Shown here: positions 1-6,990 of the stretch, one piece after another | Layout of the letters: each line of letters starts with the position of its first letter | Numbering within the stretch: the first letter of the stretch is position 1 | NCBI GenBank assembly: GCA_937934635.1 | Contig: CALGZD010000158.1 | Location: forward strand, 1-12,421 | Direction: 5' to 3' | Length of the DNA stretch: 12,421 nt | Source: an uncultured Deinococcales bacterium | Lineage (GTDB): Bacteria; Deinococcota; Deinococci; Deinococcales; Trueperaceae | The notes under the pieces: generated by a model | What the model was told of the DNA's origin: nothing | Database searches by the model: none | What the model saw: the letters and a program-made list of their open reading frames with translations, nothing else | Program-made: the position numbers and the translations under genes

Positions 1-1
1 A

Positions 2-136
2 GCACATCCCATTGTTTTAAACCATTCGCAAAAATCCGTGGGCACAGCACCACGCTACAAAAAGGTATTTGGTCGCATATTATTTAGCATCGCAGCTATG
101 CTATCTTCATTTCTGAAAGTATCAAAGAAGTCCTGA
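2..136 (+). CDS. Possible 3' end of an unidentified gene (partial at left edge)
   Basis: One plus-strand frame is open from the first bases to a TGA at 134-136, giving 44 residues. The other five frames are closed by stops within this stretch. The readable C-terminus contains a basic stretch (PRYKKVFGR) and then a hydrophobic segment (ILFSIAAMLSSFL) ending in a lysine-rich tail, as in a small membrane-associated C-terminus. A perfect palindrome begins 19 bp after the stop, a position typical of a 3' end, and the next gene is convergent, which is also consistent. A 44-codon open frame is not rare by chance in A+T-rich DNA, no family is recognisable, and the start lies outside the window, so this remains tentative. 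Confidence 0.33.
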   Translation, partial: AHPIVLNHSQKSVGTAPRYKKVFGRILFSIAAMLSSFLKVSKKS

Positions 137-154
137 TATTAAAAACTCTTCCAC

Positions 155-180
155 GATTAACTGACCTAAGTCAGTTAATC
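155..180. repeat. Perfect 11-bp inverted repeat with 4-base loop
   Basis: GATTAACTGAC at 155-165 and GTCAGTTAATC at 170-180 are exact reverse complements around CTAA. It lies 19 bp after the stop of the possible partial gene. No T-run follows on the plus strand, so it is not a canonical intrinsic terminator in that direction. A dimeric regulator site or an mRNA 3'-end stabilising hairpin are the alternatives. Confidence 0.6.
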
Positions 181-299
181 GGCGATGCAGATGTCTGTGA
201 AAACCACACAGCGCGAGTAGGAAGGAACTCATTTAGCATGGGTCAACATTACGTGGAAACGTTGTAAGAATTGCAATGCCCAAGTTATAACAGAGTCTA

Positions 300-340
300 T
301 ACAAGAATAAAGCCTTTACAAGAATAGAGCCTTTACAAGC
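300..340. repeat. 17-bp tandem repeat, about 2.4 copies
   Basis: Units at 300-316 and 317-333 differ at one position (tacaagaataaagcctt against tacaagaatagagcctt), and a partial third copy (tacaagc) follows at 334-340. It lies just beyond the typA terminator in non-coding DNA. It is probably a replication-slippage duplication, with no function visible. Confidence 0.7.
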
Positions 341-343
341 GTC

Positions 344-375
344 AAAAAAGCCTATGCAACTTGTGCATAGGCTTT
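344..375 (-). terminator. Intrinsic terminator of typA
   Basis: Read on the minus strand, GCCTATGCA (371-363 side) and TGCATAGGC form a perfect 9-bp stem with a 5-base loop. A run of six T (plus-strand A 344-349) follows. It starts about 36 bp after the typA stop codon. Flanking AAA/TTT pairs extend the stem, so it may also weakly stop transcription arriving from the left. Confidence 0.85.
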
Positions 376-410
376 GACAATTAGTATCGGATATTATTGG
401 AGTACTGTTT

Positions 411-2225
411 TTAAGCGCTTACAGCTTTTTTGGCTTCCCTAGCACGTTTCGTAGGATCAAGCTCTTTCTTGCGAATACGAATATTTTCAGGTGTGAGTTC
501 TAATAGTTCATCATCTTCGATGTACTCAAGTGCTTCTTCAAGCGATAGCTTCTTAGCAGGCGTAAGAGTCATATTGGAGTGATCAGAGCTTTTTACGCGA
601 ACAGCACTAAGCTTTTTATTTTTACAGACATTTACATTGATGTCACCAGATTTGTTAGCTTCACCAATAACCATGCCAATATAAACAGTCTCACTTGGTT
701 CAATAAAGAAGATACCGCGGTCCTGTAGCTTCCAAATACTATAGGTAAAAGATTCACCTTGCTCCATAGAAACAATCGAACCGTTTTGACGTGTTTTTAG
801 TACGCCAGTCATAGGCTTATAGCCATCAAAAATGCTATTGAGTAGACCTTCACCTTGTGTCATAGATAGGAATTGACTGCGGTAGCCAAAGAGTCCACGG
901 CTAGGAATACTAAATTCAAGCTTGGCACGACCTTGTTCTTGAACCATGTTTAGCATCGTTCCTTTACGAGAAGACAAGGTTTCCATGACACCACCCATAG
1001 ATTTTTCAGGAACGTCTGCAACTACATATTCATAAGGTTCTTGTTTGACACCGTCTTCTTCTTTGATAATGACCTGAGGACGAGAGACACTAAACTCGAA
1101 GCCCTCACGGCGCATTTGCTCTAAAAGAATACTAATGTGTAGCTCACCACGACCAGAAACACGGTATGACTCGTTCCCTAGGTCTTCAACCCTAAGTGCT
1201 ACATTACTTAATAGCTCTTTTTCTAAGCGGTTAATGATGTGTCTACTAGTAACAAACTTACCTTCTTTGCCAGCAAAAGGACTGGTGTTTGGACTAAGTG
1301 TCACGCTAACAGTTGGTTCATCAACTGTAATAACTGGCATACGCTCTTCTATGCTTGGATGGCAAAGCGTATCGCCGATTTCTACATTTTCTATACCTGA
1401 CAGAGATACGATATCCGCAGCAACGACTTCGTCAACTTCTTCTTGTTTTAGTCCCATGAAGGTATAGGTCTGAGTAATACGAGTCATCTTACTTGTACCA
1501 TCTTGGCGTAAATGATTAACTTGTTCGTTCTTTTTCAGTCTACCTTGCAGAACTCGTCCAATAGCAATACGTCCAAGATAGTCCGAATAGCTAATGTTTG
1601 ATACTTGTAATTTAAAGGGAGCATCATTATCAACTGCTGGCTCTGGGATGTGTTCGATGATTAAGTCAAAGAGATCACTTAAATTATCTTTTTGTTCTTC
1701 GAGTTCAGTCCATGCTTTACCGTCTCTAGCAATAGCATAGATAATCGGAAAATCAAGCTGTTCCTCAGTAGCACCAAGCTCAACCATTAGGTCAAAGCTT
1801 AAATCAACAACCTCATCGGGTCTTGAATCTTTTCTATCAATTTTATTAATAACCAAAATTGGTTTGAGACCTAAGCCAAGTGCTTTTTGCAAAACAAATC
1901 TTGTTTGCGGCATTGGACCTTCGGCAGCATCAACCAAAACGATAACACCATCGACCATACCAAGCGCACGTTCTACTTCTCCACCAAAATCTGCGTGACC
2001 AGGTGTATCTACGATGTTTATTTTCGTGCCTTTCCATTCGACCGCTGTATTTTTAGCCAAAATGGTAATGCCACGTTCACGTTCTAAGTCACCAGAGTCC
2101 ATGACTCTATCAGCAACGTCTTGATTCGCGCGAAAAATTTGCGCTTGTTTTAGCATTTCGTCAACCAGAGTAGTCTTACCATGATCAACGTGTGCAATGA
2201 TTGCAATATTTCTAAATGATGCCAT
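411..2225 (-). CDS. typA: Ribosome-binding translational GTPase TypA/BipA
   Basis: The product has 604 residues, the usual length for TypA/BipA, a GTPase of the EF-G/LepA class that binds 70S ribosomes and aids ribosome assembly and growth under stress. The G domain is complete: G1 AHVDHGKTT (residues 11-19), G2 RGIT (51-54), G3 DTPGH (73-77) and G4 NKID (127-130). It is followed by the beta-barrel, EF-G-like domains III and V ([33 protein letters not shown]) and the TypA-specific C-terminus ending in a basic tail. The ATG at 2225-2223 is preceded on the minus strand by TAAGGAAG (2240-2233) at good spacing. The gene is alone in its transcription unit, with a terminator just downstream. No frameshift or missing motif was seen. 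No convincing promoter was found; a TTGACC/TATAAG pair with a 15-base spacer close to the start is the best but weak candidate. Confidence 0.97.
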   Translation of the reverse strand: MASFRNIAIIAHVDHGKTTLVDEMLKQAQIFRANQDVADRVMDSGDLERERGITILAKNTAVEWKGTKINIVDTPGHADFGGEVERALGMVDGVIVLVDAAEGPMPQTRFVLQKALGLGLKPILVINKIDRKDSRPDEVVDLSFDLMVELGATEEQLDFPIIYAIARDGKAWTELEEQKDNLSDLFDLIIEHIPEPAVDNDAPFKLQVSNISYSDYLGRIAIGRVLQGRLKKNEQVNHLRQDGTSKMTRITQTYTFMGLKQEEVDEVVAADIVSLSGIENVEIGDTLCHPSIEERMPVITVDEPTVSVTLSPNTSPFAGKEGKFVTSRHIINRLEKELLSNVALRVEDLGNESYRVSGRGELHISILLEQMRREGFEFSVSRPQVIIKEEDGVKQEPYEYVVADVPEKSMGGVMETLSSRKGTMLNMVQEQGRAKLEFSIPSRGLFGYRSQFLSMTQGEGLLNSIFDGYKPMTGVLKTRQNGSIVSMEQGESFTYSIWKLQDRGIFFIEPSETVYIGMVIGEANKSGDINVNVCKNKKLSAVRVKSSDHSNMTLTPAKKLSLEEALEYIEDDELLELTPENIRIRKKELDPTKRAREAKKAVSA

Positions 2226-2238
2226 GCTGGCACTTCCT

Positions 2239-2258
2239 TACGCTCTTATACGCTCTTA
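2239..2258. repeat. 10-bp tandem duplication upstream of typA
   Basis: tacgctctta occurs twice head-to-tail (2239-2248, 2249-2258), immediately upstream of and touching the typA ribosome binding site. On the minus strand the copy junction produces TATAAG, a weak -10-like hexamer. Confidence 0.7.
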
Positions 2259-2415
2259 CAAGCTTGGTCAAAATCCTGATTTGAGTTTGGTATTTTGCCA
2301 GTATTCTGCCCTGTTTTGTTCAGTAATTTACTGAGTGCGTGTTTTTGTGCGAAGTTGTCAATAGTATGCAACAATCGCCAATCTAATACTATACAAGCCT
2401 AGTAGCGTGTGCTTG

Positions 2416-2640
2416 TCCCAATAGTTGCTGTGGGAAGTATGAATTGTGATGCTAAATGTAGTGATACCTGCCAGAAAGCTCGAGCCTACTTTTGTAGAAG
2501 GCATAGTAAAGCTATGTTATTTAGTCATATCAATTTAGAAGATATAACAGTATTTGTAGCCCTTAGGCTAAAAAATGTGTACATATTGTGGTTTGGAGAC
2601 CATTTTCACATTAGGTACACATACCTTTTAAAGGTTTTTT
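2416..2640 (+). ncRNA. Candidate structured leader or small RNA (hairpin cluster)
   Basis: Six short hairpins follow one another on the plus strand: 2416-2435 (TCCCA/TGGGA), 2484-2502 (GCC..GGC with inner TAC/GTA), 2502-2516 (CATAG/CTATG), 2557-2570 (TAGCC/GGCTA), 2575-2622 (ATGTGTAC/GTACACAT, 8 bp perfect, with inner TGGT/ACCA) and 2623-2635 (ACCTT/AAGGT) followed by T2635-2640. The last resembles a weak terminator. A competing stem AGGTA/TACCT (2613-2617/2622-2626) overlaps both of the last two, so alternative folds are possible. This is visual only: individual stems are short and A+T-rich, no known riboswitch class was recognised, and the region ends about 190 bp before the binding-protein start. 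Confidence 0.25.
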
Positions 2641-2737
2641 ATGTTAGACTTAAGACTGAAATAAATAAAAATAGTTCTGAATGACGTGAAGGATTTCTAC
2701 GCATTTTTTGAATCTGTTCCAATATTAAAGTGTGCAT

Positions 2738-2787
2738 AGCATTTTTTTAGAGCATTGTGTTAAAGCATTTTTTTAGAGCATTGTGTT
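2738..2787. repeat. 26-bp tandem duplication upstream of the binding-protein gene
   Basis: A 24-base block, agcatttttttagagcattg plus tgtt, occurs at 2738-2761 and identically at 2764-2787 (period 26). It ends 41 bp before the ATG at 2829, so it lies in the promoter or 5' untranslated region. Perfect identity suggests a recent duplication or active maintenance. Confidence 0.85.
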
Positions 2788-2828
2788 CAGACAGATTAAT
2801 TCATTCAGACGAAAGGAATGGTTTGACT

Positions 2829-4244
2829 ATGGCAAACAGTAATGATAAAGCCAAAGGTAATGCTAAAAAAGGCATCAGCAGACGTAATTTCTTAAAGGGC
2901 GCAGCAGGTGTTGCAAGTGCCTTTGCAGTTGGAAATCAACTGGGAATTGGTGGAATCCATAATCTAGCAAGAGCACAAGACTACCCTGCACTAGGTAACT
3001 ATCCTGTAACAGGTGACGTTGTTCTTGGACTGAACTTTCCACAAACAGGACCTTACTCAGATGAAGGTGCTGACGAGTTCCGTGCTTATCAATTAGCAAT
3101 CAAACACCTCAATGGTGAGGGTGATGGTGGCATGATGAACACAATGCAACCATCAGCGCTTACAGGTGAAGGCATCTTAGGTAAAAAAGTAACTTTTGTT
3201 ACTGGTGACACTGAAACTAACTCAGCTGCTTCACGTGATTCTGCTCGTAGATTGATTGAGCGTGACAAAGCAATCATGATTACTGGTGGTTCATCATCAG
3301 GTGTGGCTATCGCTGTTCAAGGTCTTTGCCAAGAAGCCAAAGTTCTGTTCATGGCTGCGCTAACACACTCAAATGACACAACTGGTTCAGATAGAAAGCG
3401 TTACGGTTTCCGTTACTTCTTCAACACTGAGATGTCAGGACGTGCGCTAGGTGGCTTGCTTGCAAATGAGTACGGTGCTGACCGTCGTGCTTACCACCTA
3501 ACAGCCGACTATACATGGGGTTGGTCACAGCTTCGCTCAATGCAAGAATATACTGAGCAAGAAGGTTGGACAACTGAGAACAATATCTTAACGCCAATTA
3601 CGACAAAAGATTTCAGTCCTCAGTTAACACAAGTCCTTAACTCGGATGCTGATACGCTAGTTCTTAACTTCTATGGTCAAAACATGGTTGATTCTCTAAC
3701 TCAGGCTGTAGATTTTGGTATGAGAGAGCGCACAGTTAATGGTAAAGATTTCCAAATTGTTGTTCCTCTATACAGCCGTTTGATGGCTTCAGGTGCTAAA
3801 GACAACATCGAAGGTATCTTCGGTACAATGAACTGGAGTTATAAACTTCAAGACGAAGGTTCACAAGCTTTCACAAATTCATTTGTAGAAGAGTATGGCA
3901 CACCGCCTTCTCAGGCTGCACACACATCATACGTTCAAACACTTCTTTATGCTGACGCTTGTGAGCGTGCAGGTACTTTTTATCCACCAGAAGTTATCCG
4001 TGCGCTTGAAGATCACAGCGTAGCTGGTGTTGGACCAGGCGTTTGTGACTATCGTGGTTCTGACCACCAAGCTTTCCACGATGTACTGGTCGTGAAAGGT
4101 AAGCCTGAAAGTGCTCGTGATGACGATAATGACCTTCTAGAAATTGTTGATCAGGTAGATAAGTCAGTACTTGTTTATGAAGATGGCGCAGTAGATCTTC
4201 CAGACAGACCAGGCGATCTTGGTCCATACGGTGATGAGGCTTAA
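2829..4244 (+). CDS. Tat-exported ABC transporter substrate-binding protein, branched-chain amino acid/amide type
   Basis: The product is a 471-residue periplasmic-binding-fold type I protein (Leu/Ile/Val-binding, Peripla_BP_6 family) that should capture a small solute outside the membrane and deliver it to the permeases encoded next. Residues 17-23 read SRRNFLK, a twin-arginine motif, followed by a hydrophobic stretch and a likely cleavage after ARA (about residue 49). There is no lipobox cysteine, so it is a soluble or loosely attached binding protein. Fold landmarks are the opening strand with NFPQTGPYS (69-77), ITGGSSSG (151-158) and the family's C-terminal pattern CDYRGSDHQA (406-415). 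Cys378 and Cys406 might form a disulfide. The C-terminal 50 residues are strongly acidic. I chose ATG 2829, with AAAGGA about 11 bp upstream. An in-frame GTG at 2757 would add 24 residues ahead of the Tat motif, lies inside a tandem duplication and has no ribosome site. The substrate is unknown; amides, urea or branched-chain amino acids are all possible. Confidence 0.93.
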   Translation: MANSNDKAKGNAKKGISRRNFLKGAAGVASAFAVGNQLGIGGIHNLARAQDYPALGNYPVTGDVVLGLNFPQTGPYSDEGADEFRAYQLAIKHLNGEGDGGMMNTMQPSALTGEGILGKKVTFVTGDTETNSAASRDSARRLIERDKAIMITGGSSSGVAIAVQGLCQEAKVLFMAALTHSNDTTGSDRKRYGFRYFFNTEMSGRALGGLLANEYGADRRAYHLTADYTWGWSQLRSMQEYTEQEGWTTENNILTPITTKDFSPQLTQVLNSDADTLVLNFYGQNMVDSLTQAVDFGMRERTVNGKDFQIVVPLYSRLMASGAKDNIEGIFGTMNWSYKLQDEGSQAFTNSFVEEYGTPPSQAAHTSYVQTLLYADACERAGTFYPPEVIRALEDHSVAGVGPGVCDYRGSDHQAFHDVLVVKGKPESARDDDNDLLEIVDQVDKSVLVYEDGAVDLPDRPGDLGPYGDEA

Positions 4245-4269
4245 TACCTAATATTTCTGTATAAAAATT

Positions 4270-4304
4270 ACCTGCTGTGGACTTTTCCACAGCAGGTGCT
4301 TTTT
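4270..4304 (+). terminator. Strong hairpin between binding-protein and permease genes (terminator/attenuator)
   Basis: ACCTGCTGTGGA (4270-4281) and TCCACAGCAGGT (4286-4297) form a perfect 12-bp stem with a CTTT loop, followed by GC and five T (4300-4304). It begins 26 bp after the binding-protein stop and ends 21 bp before the permease ATG. Because the operon evidently continues, partial read-through is expected, making the binding protein the most abundant product. This is the usual arrangement in ABC importer operons. Confidence 0.85.
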
Positions 4305-4325
4305 GGCAAGAAATATCTATTTCTT

Positions 4326-5219
4326 ATGACTTTAGATCAAATTATTTTACAATTGCTTACAAGTTTGCAATTAGGAGCTGTTTTTGTCCTTGTTGCGCTT
4401 GGGCTTACATTGATTTTTGGTACGCTTGGCATAGCAAACTTTGCCCATGGAGCCCTGTACCTTATTGGTGCATATGTAGGTCTCGTTATTTCTAACAGCA
4501 TAGGCTGGCCTTGGGCACTCGTTATTGTTCCAGCAATCTTATTTTTAGTCGGCATTATTTTCGATAGAGTTCTCCTACAATTTTTTTATAAACGCGATGT
4601 CACTGACCAAATATTAGTAACCTTTGGTTTAGCACTCATGGTCCAAGAGACTATGCGTTGGATATTTGGTGGTACGACACAATCGTTTGATGTGCCACGC
4701 TGGGCCAGACGGAGAATTAATTTAGGAGACTACATTCCTGGTGCAGAGTCTATCTACTATCCACCTAGCCGTCTGATTATGATTGGCGTTGCTATTTTGG
4801 CAGTTGTTGCACTCTTTGCATTATTGCGCTATACCAAGTTTGGCTTGATGGTTAGAGCAGGTATGCGTGATCCAGAAATGGTGCGTTATCTGGGCATAGA
4901 CTCAACAAGATTGTTCACAATAGTTGTGGGTTTAGGCGCTATGTTTGCAGGATTAGCTGCAGTTATTAATGGTCCTGTATTCGGAATTGACCCTGGAGAA
5001 GGTATGCTCCGCTTAGTACCTGCATTCTTGGTTGTGGTAATTGGGGGTATGGGTAGTATTTCTGGTGCTGTGGTTGCAGGGCTTCTTCTCGGATTTGCTA
5101 CAACACTGACAACAGCGTCGCCCTTTCCTCAATACTCTGAGGTGATTGTCTACTTCATTGCAGTTGTTGTTTTAAGTATTCGACCTCGAGGGATATTTGG
5201 TATGAAAGGGGTTGGCTAA
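4326..5219 (+). CDS. livH: ABC transporter permease, LivH family
   Basis: The product has 297 residues and is an integral membrane permease of the LivH type, one of the two channel subunits of a branched-chain amino acid/amide importer. The family signature GLTLIFG (26-32) with NFAHGA (38-43) is intact. The cytoplasmic coupling loop that docks on the ATPases is visible as RAGMRDPEMVRYLGID (177-192), followed by the conserved VVVIGGMGSISGAVVAG (236-252) and the ending IRPRGIFG. About eight hydrophobic segments can be counted. ATG 4326 is chosen because it puts the first membrane segment at a normal distance; its ribosome site is weak (aagaaa). An in-frame GTG at 4296 lies inside the terminator stem and is unlikely. 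The stop overlaps the next start by one base (TAATG), implying translational coupling. The symbol denotes the family, not proven leucine transport. Confidence 0.93.
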   Translation: MTLDQIILQLLTSLQLGAVFVLVALGLTLIFGTLGIANFAHGALYLIGAYVGLVISNSIGWPWALVIVPAILFLVGIIFDRVLLQFFYKRDVTDQILVTFGLALMVQETMRWIFGGTTQSFDVPRWARRRINLGDYIPGAESIYYPPSRLIMIGVAILAVVALFALLRYTKFGLMVRAGMRDPEMVRYLGIDSTRLFTIVVGLGAMFAGLAAVINGPVFGIDPGEGMLRLVPAFLVVVIGGMGSISGAVVAGLLLGFATTLTTASPFPQYSEVIVYFIAVVVLSIRPRGIFGMKGVG

Positions 5220-6229
5220 TGAAATTTTTTACAACAGATAGTGATGCTCGTGAATGGGTTATCATGATTGTTGCTGGACTCTTTTTTCTTTCCTTACAAT
5301 GGTTTTTACCACTGATTGGCGGATATGCAGACCTTGCAAAGTTGATGCTTGTTTTTGCAATTCTGGTGTTAGGATTTGATTTGTTTGTGGGTCTTACGGG
5401 CTATTTGTCATTTGGTCATGCCATCTTTTGGGGGTGTGGAGCCTACGTTGCCGGTTTTATTTTAGCAAATCTTACTAGTAACGCACTCGTAGCCATCTTG
5501 ATAGCAGCAGTGATAGTTACCATTATTGCTTTTTTAGTGGGATTGATAACGCTAAGACGGCAAGGTATTTATTTTTCAATTTTGACACTTGCTTTTGGTG
5601 AGATGTTTTTCTTCCTTGCAATTGCACCTTTAACAAAATGGACAAATGGTGATAACGGCTATACTGGTGCTGAAGATGTGCATATCAATATATTTGGCTG
5701 GCCACTAGAACACGGCAATTTGTATTACTTTCTCGTATTCATGGCTGTTCTATGCCTATTTTTAGCAAGACAAATTCGTCGCTCACCCTATGGTTTGATG
5801 TTGCGAGCTATCAAGTCAAACGAAACTAGATTAACCTACACAGGTATTGACATCTTTAAGTATAAAGTCATGGCATTCACTATCAGTGGTTGTTTTGGGG
5901 CTATTGCTGGAGCACTCTTCCTTATTCACGAAAAATTTGTTCCAGTTGAAAGTCTTAGGTGGACAACCTCTGGAGAAGTAGTCATTATGGCTGTTATTGG
6001 TGGAGTTGGAACGTTGTTTGGACCGATGATAGGTGCTGGAATCGTATTGTATCTAGAAAATGTTCTGTCTGGCGAAACTGGACAGTGGTTACTTATTCTT
6101 GGTGCAATCTTTATGTCTTTTGTAATTTTCCTTCCTGGCGGAGTTATGGATATTCCACGTCGTCTTATGAAGTTAGGTAGAGGAAATAAGCAGAATGGGC
6201 AGAGTGACCAGAATGGGCAGGGTAGTTGA
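5219..6229 (+). CDS. livM: ABC transporter permease, LivM family
   Basis: The product has 336 residues and is the second membrane subunit, expected to pair with the LivH-type protein. It has about nine or ten hydrophobic segments, the LivM signature GLTGYLSFGHAIFWG (58-72), LRRQGIYFSILTLAFGEM (112-129), the ATPase-docking loop LRAIKSNETRLTYTGID (195-211) and the late motif VIGGVGTLFGPMIGA (259-273). ATG 5219 overlaps the livH stop by one base. The C-terminal tail after residue 320 (GRGNKQNGQSDQNGQGS) is polar and N/Q/G-rich. It is encoded partly by an 18-bp repeat and looks like a late addition outside the conserved fold. The stop TGA shares its A with the ATG of the next gene. Confidence 0.93.
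   Translation: MKFFTTDSDAREWVIMIVAGLFFLSLQWFLPLIGGYADLAKLMLVFAILVLGFDLFVGLTGYLSFGHAIFWGCGAYVAGFILANLTSNALVAILIAAVIVTIIAFLVGLITLRRQGIYFSILTLAFGEMFFFLAIAPLTKWTNGDNGYTGAEDVHINIFGWPLEHGNLYYFLVFMAVLCLFLARQIRRSPYGLMLRAIKSNETRLTYTGIDIFKYKVMAFTISGCFGAIAGALFLIHEKFVPVESLRWTTSGEVVIMAVIGGVGTLFGPMIGAGIVLYLENVLSGETGQWLLILGAIFMSFVIFLPGGVMDIPRRLMKLGRGNKQNGQSDQNGQGS
6191..6220 (+). repeat. 18-bp period repeat in the livM 3' end
   Basis: cagaatgggcag occurs at 6191-6202 and again at 6209-6220. It encodes the QNGQ..QNGQ pattern of the LivM tail. Being in-frame (period 18), it lengthens the tail without disturbing the stop or the overlap with the next gene. Confidence 0.75.
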
Positions 6230-6990
6230 TGGCATTACTAGAAGTTAATGGTCTAAATAAGAGCTTTGGTGGTCTTCAAGCTGTTGATAATGCAAGCCTG
6301 ACCGTTGAAGAAGGTCGCACACATGCAATCATTGGTCCAAATGGTGCTGGGAAGAGTACTTTTCTAAATTTAGTTATTGGTAATTTAGAAGCAGATTCTG
6401 GAACTGTGCTGTTTCAAGGCGACAGTCTTTTGGGGCTAAGACCTCATCAGGTAAACCAAAAGGGTGTTGTTAGAGTTTTTCAAAGTCCCCAAATTTATCC
6501 TGAGATGACACTTTTGGAAAATACCACTATCTCTGCATTGGCTAAGAGAGATGGTACTTTTGTTATGAATTTTTTCCAGCATCCTCGTCGTAGAAAAGAA
6601 TGTGTGGCGACAGCAGAGCAAGCTTTAGACAGTGTGAATCTTCTACACTTAGCAGATGAAGAAGCTATCAATTTATCTTATGGCGATAAAAGAAGATTAG
6701 AGTTAGCTATCTGCTTATCTCAAAAGCCTAAGTTATTACTATTAGATGAGCCAACTGCGGGTATGTCACAACAAGAAACACAATCTACGATTGATCTCTT
6801 GAAAAAGCTTTCTAAAGATGAAGATATGACACAAGTAGTTATTGAGCACGATATGCATGTGGTCTTTAGTTTGGCAGAACACCTAACCGTGTTGCATCAG
6901 GGTGGAGTTATTTCTGATGGTACGCCAGAAGAGGTAAAGAATGATCCTAAGGTGATTGAAGCTTACCTAGGAGGGGTGGAAGAACTATGA
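6229..6990 (+). CDS. livG: ABC transporter ATP-binding protein, LivG family
   Basis: The product has 253 residues and is one of the two cytoplasmic ATPases that drive the importer. All nucleotide-binding elements are present: Walker A GPNGAGKS (36-43), Q-loop Gln85 in VRVFQSPQIYPEMTLLEN, signature LSYGDKRRLELA (149-160), Walker B LLLLDEP (169-175) and H-loop His207 in VVIEHDM. The insertion after the Q-loop and the C-terminal helix ending IEAYLGG are typical of LivG. The start is ATG 6229, which overlaps the livM TGA by one base (TGATG). A TTG one codon upstream is possible but less likely. GGGCAGGG upstream can act as the ribosome site. The gene overlaps livF by four bases. Confidence 0.94.
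   Translation: MALLEVNGLNKSFGGLQAVDNASLTVEEGRTHAIIGPNGAGKSTFLNLVIGNLEADSGTVLFQGDSLLGLRPHQVNQKGVVRVFQSPQIYPEMTLLENTTISALAKRDGTFVMNFFQHPRRRKECVATAEQALDSVNLLHLADEEAINLSYGDKRRLELAICLSQKPKLLLLDEPTAGMSQQETQSTIDLLKKLSKDEDMTQVVIEHDMHVVFSLAEHLTVLHQGGVISDGTPEEVKNDPKVIEAYLGGVEEL

Larger units (their letters stand above)
2226..2828. other. 603-bp divergent spacer between typA and the transporter operon
   Basis: No credible gene lies here. It holds the typA ribosome binding site (2233-2240), a 10-bp tandem duplication (2239-2258), a series of small hairpins on the plus strand (2416-2640), a 26-bp tandem duplication (2738-2787) and the binding-protein ribosome binding site (AAAGGA, about 2812-2817). Promoters for both flanking genes must lie within it, but no hexamer pair with good spacing stands out. 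Confidence 0.7.

Noticed and set aside
219..264. Nine-codon reading frame (ATG 238 to TAA) preceded by GGAAGGAA, like a leader peptide
   Set aside because: There is no downstream plus-strand gene for it to control, since typA is convergent. It is too short to support.
2226..2290. TTGACC / TATAAG promoter for typA on the minus strand
   Set aside because: The spacer is only 15 bases, and transcription would start almost at the ribosome site. It is mentioned as a weak candidate but not listed as a promoter.
2440..2475. GATACCTGCC resembling the B12 box of cobalamin riboswitches
   Set aside because: Only about 12 of 16 positions match, the other conserved cobalamin-riboswitch blocks were not found upstream, and the downstream genes are not B12-related.
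2409..2684. Open frame of 91 codons with a cysteine-rich start (plus strand)
   Set aside because: It starts at GTG without a ribosome site, its composition is unlike a protein family, and it overlaps the hairpin cluster and poly-T stretches. It is more likely a chance open frame.
2757..2828. Upstream GTG start adding 24 residues to the binding protein
   Set aside because: It lies within the 26-bp duplication, lacks a ribosome site, and would push the Tat motif unusually far from the N-terminus. ATG 2829 is better.
4277..4495. Alternative open frame across the terminator and the livH start
   Set aside because: It is out of frame with livH, which shows strong family conservation, so this is a shadow frame.
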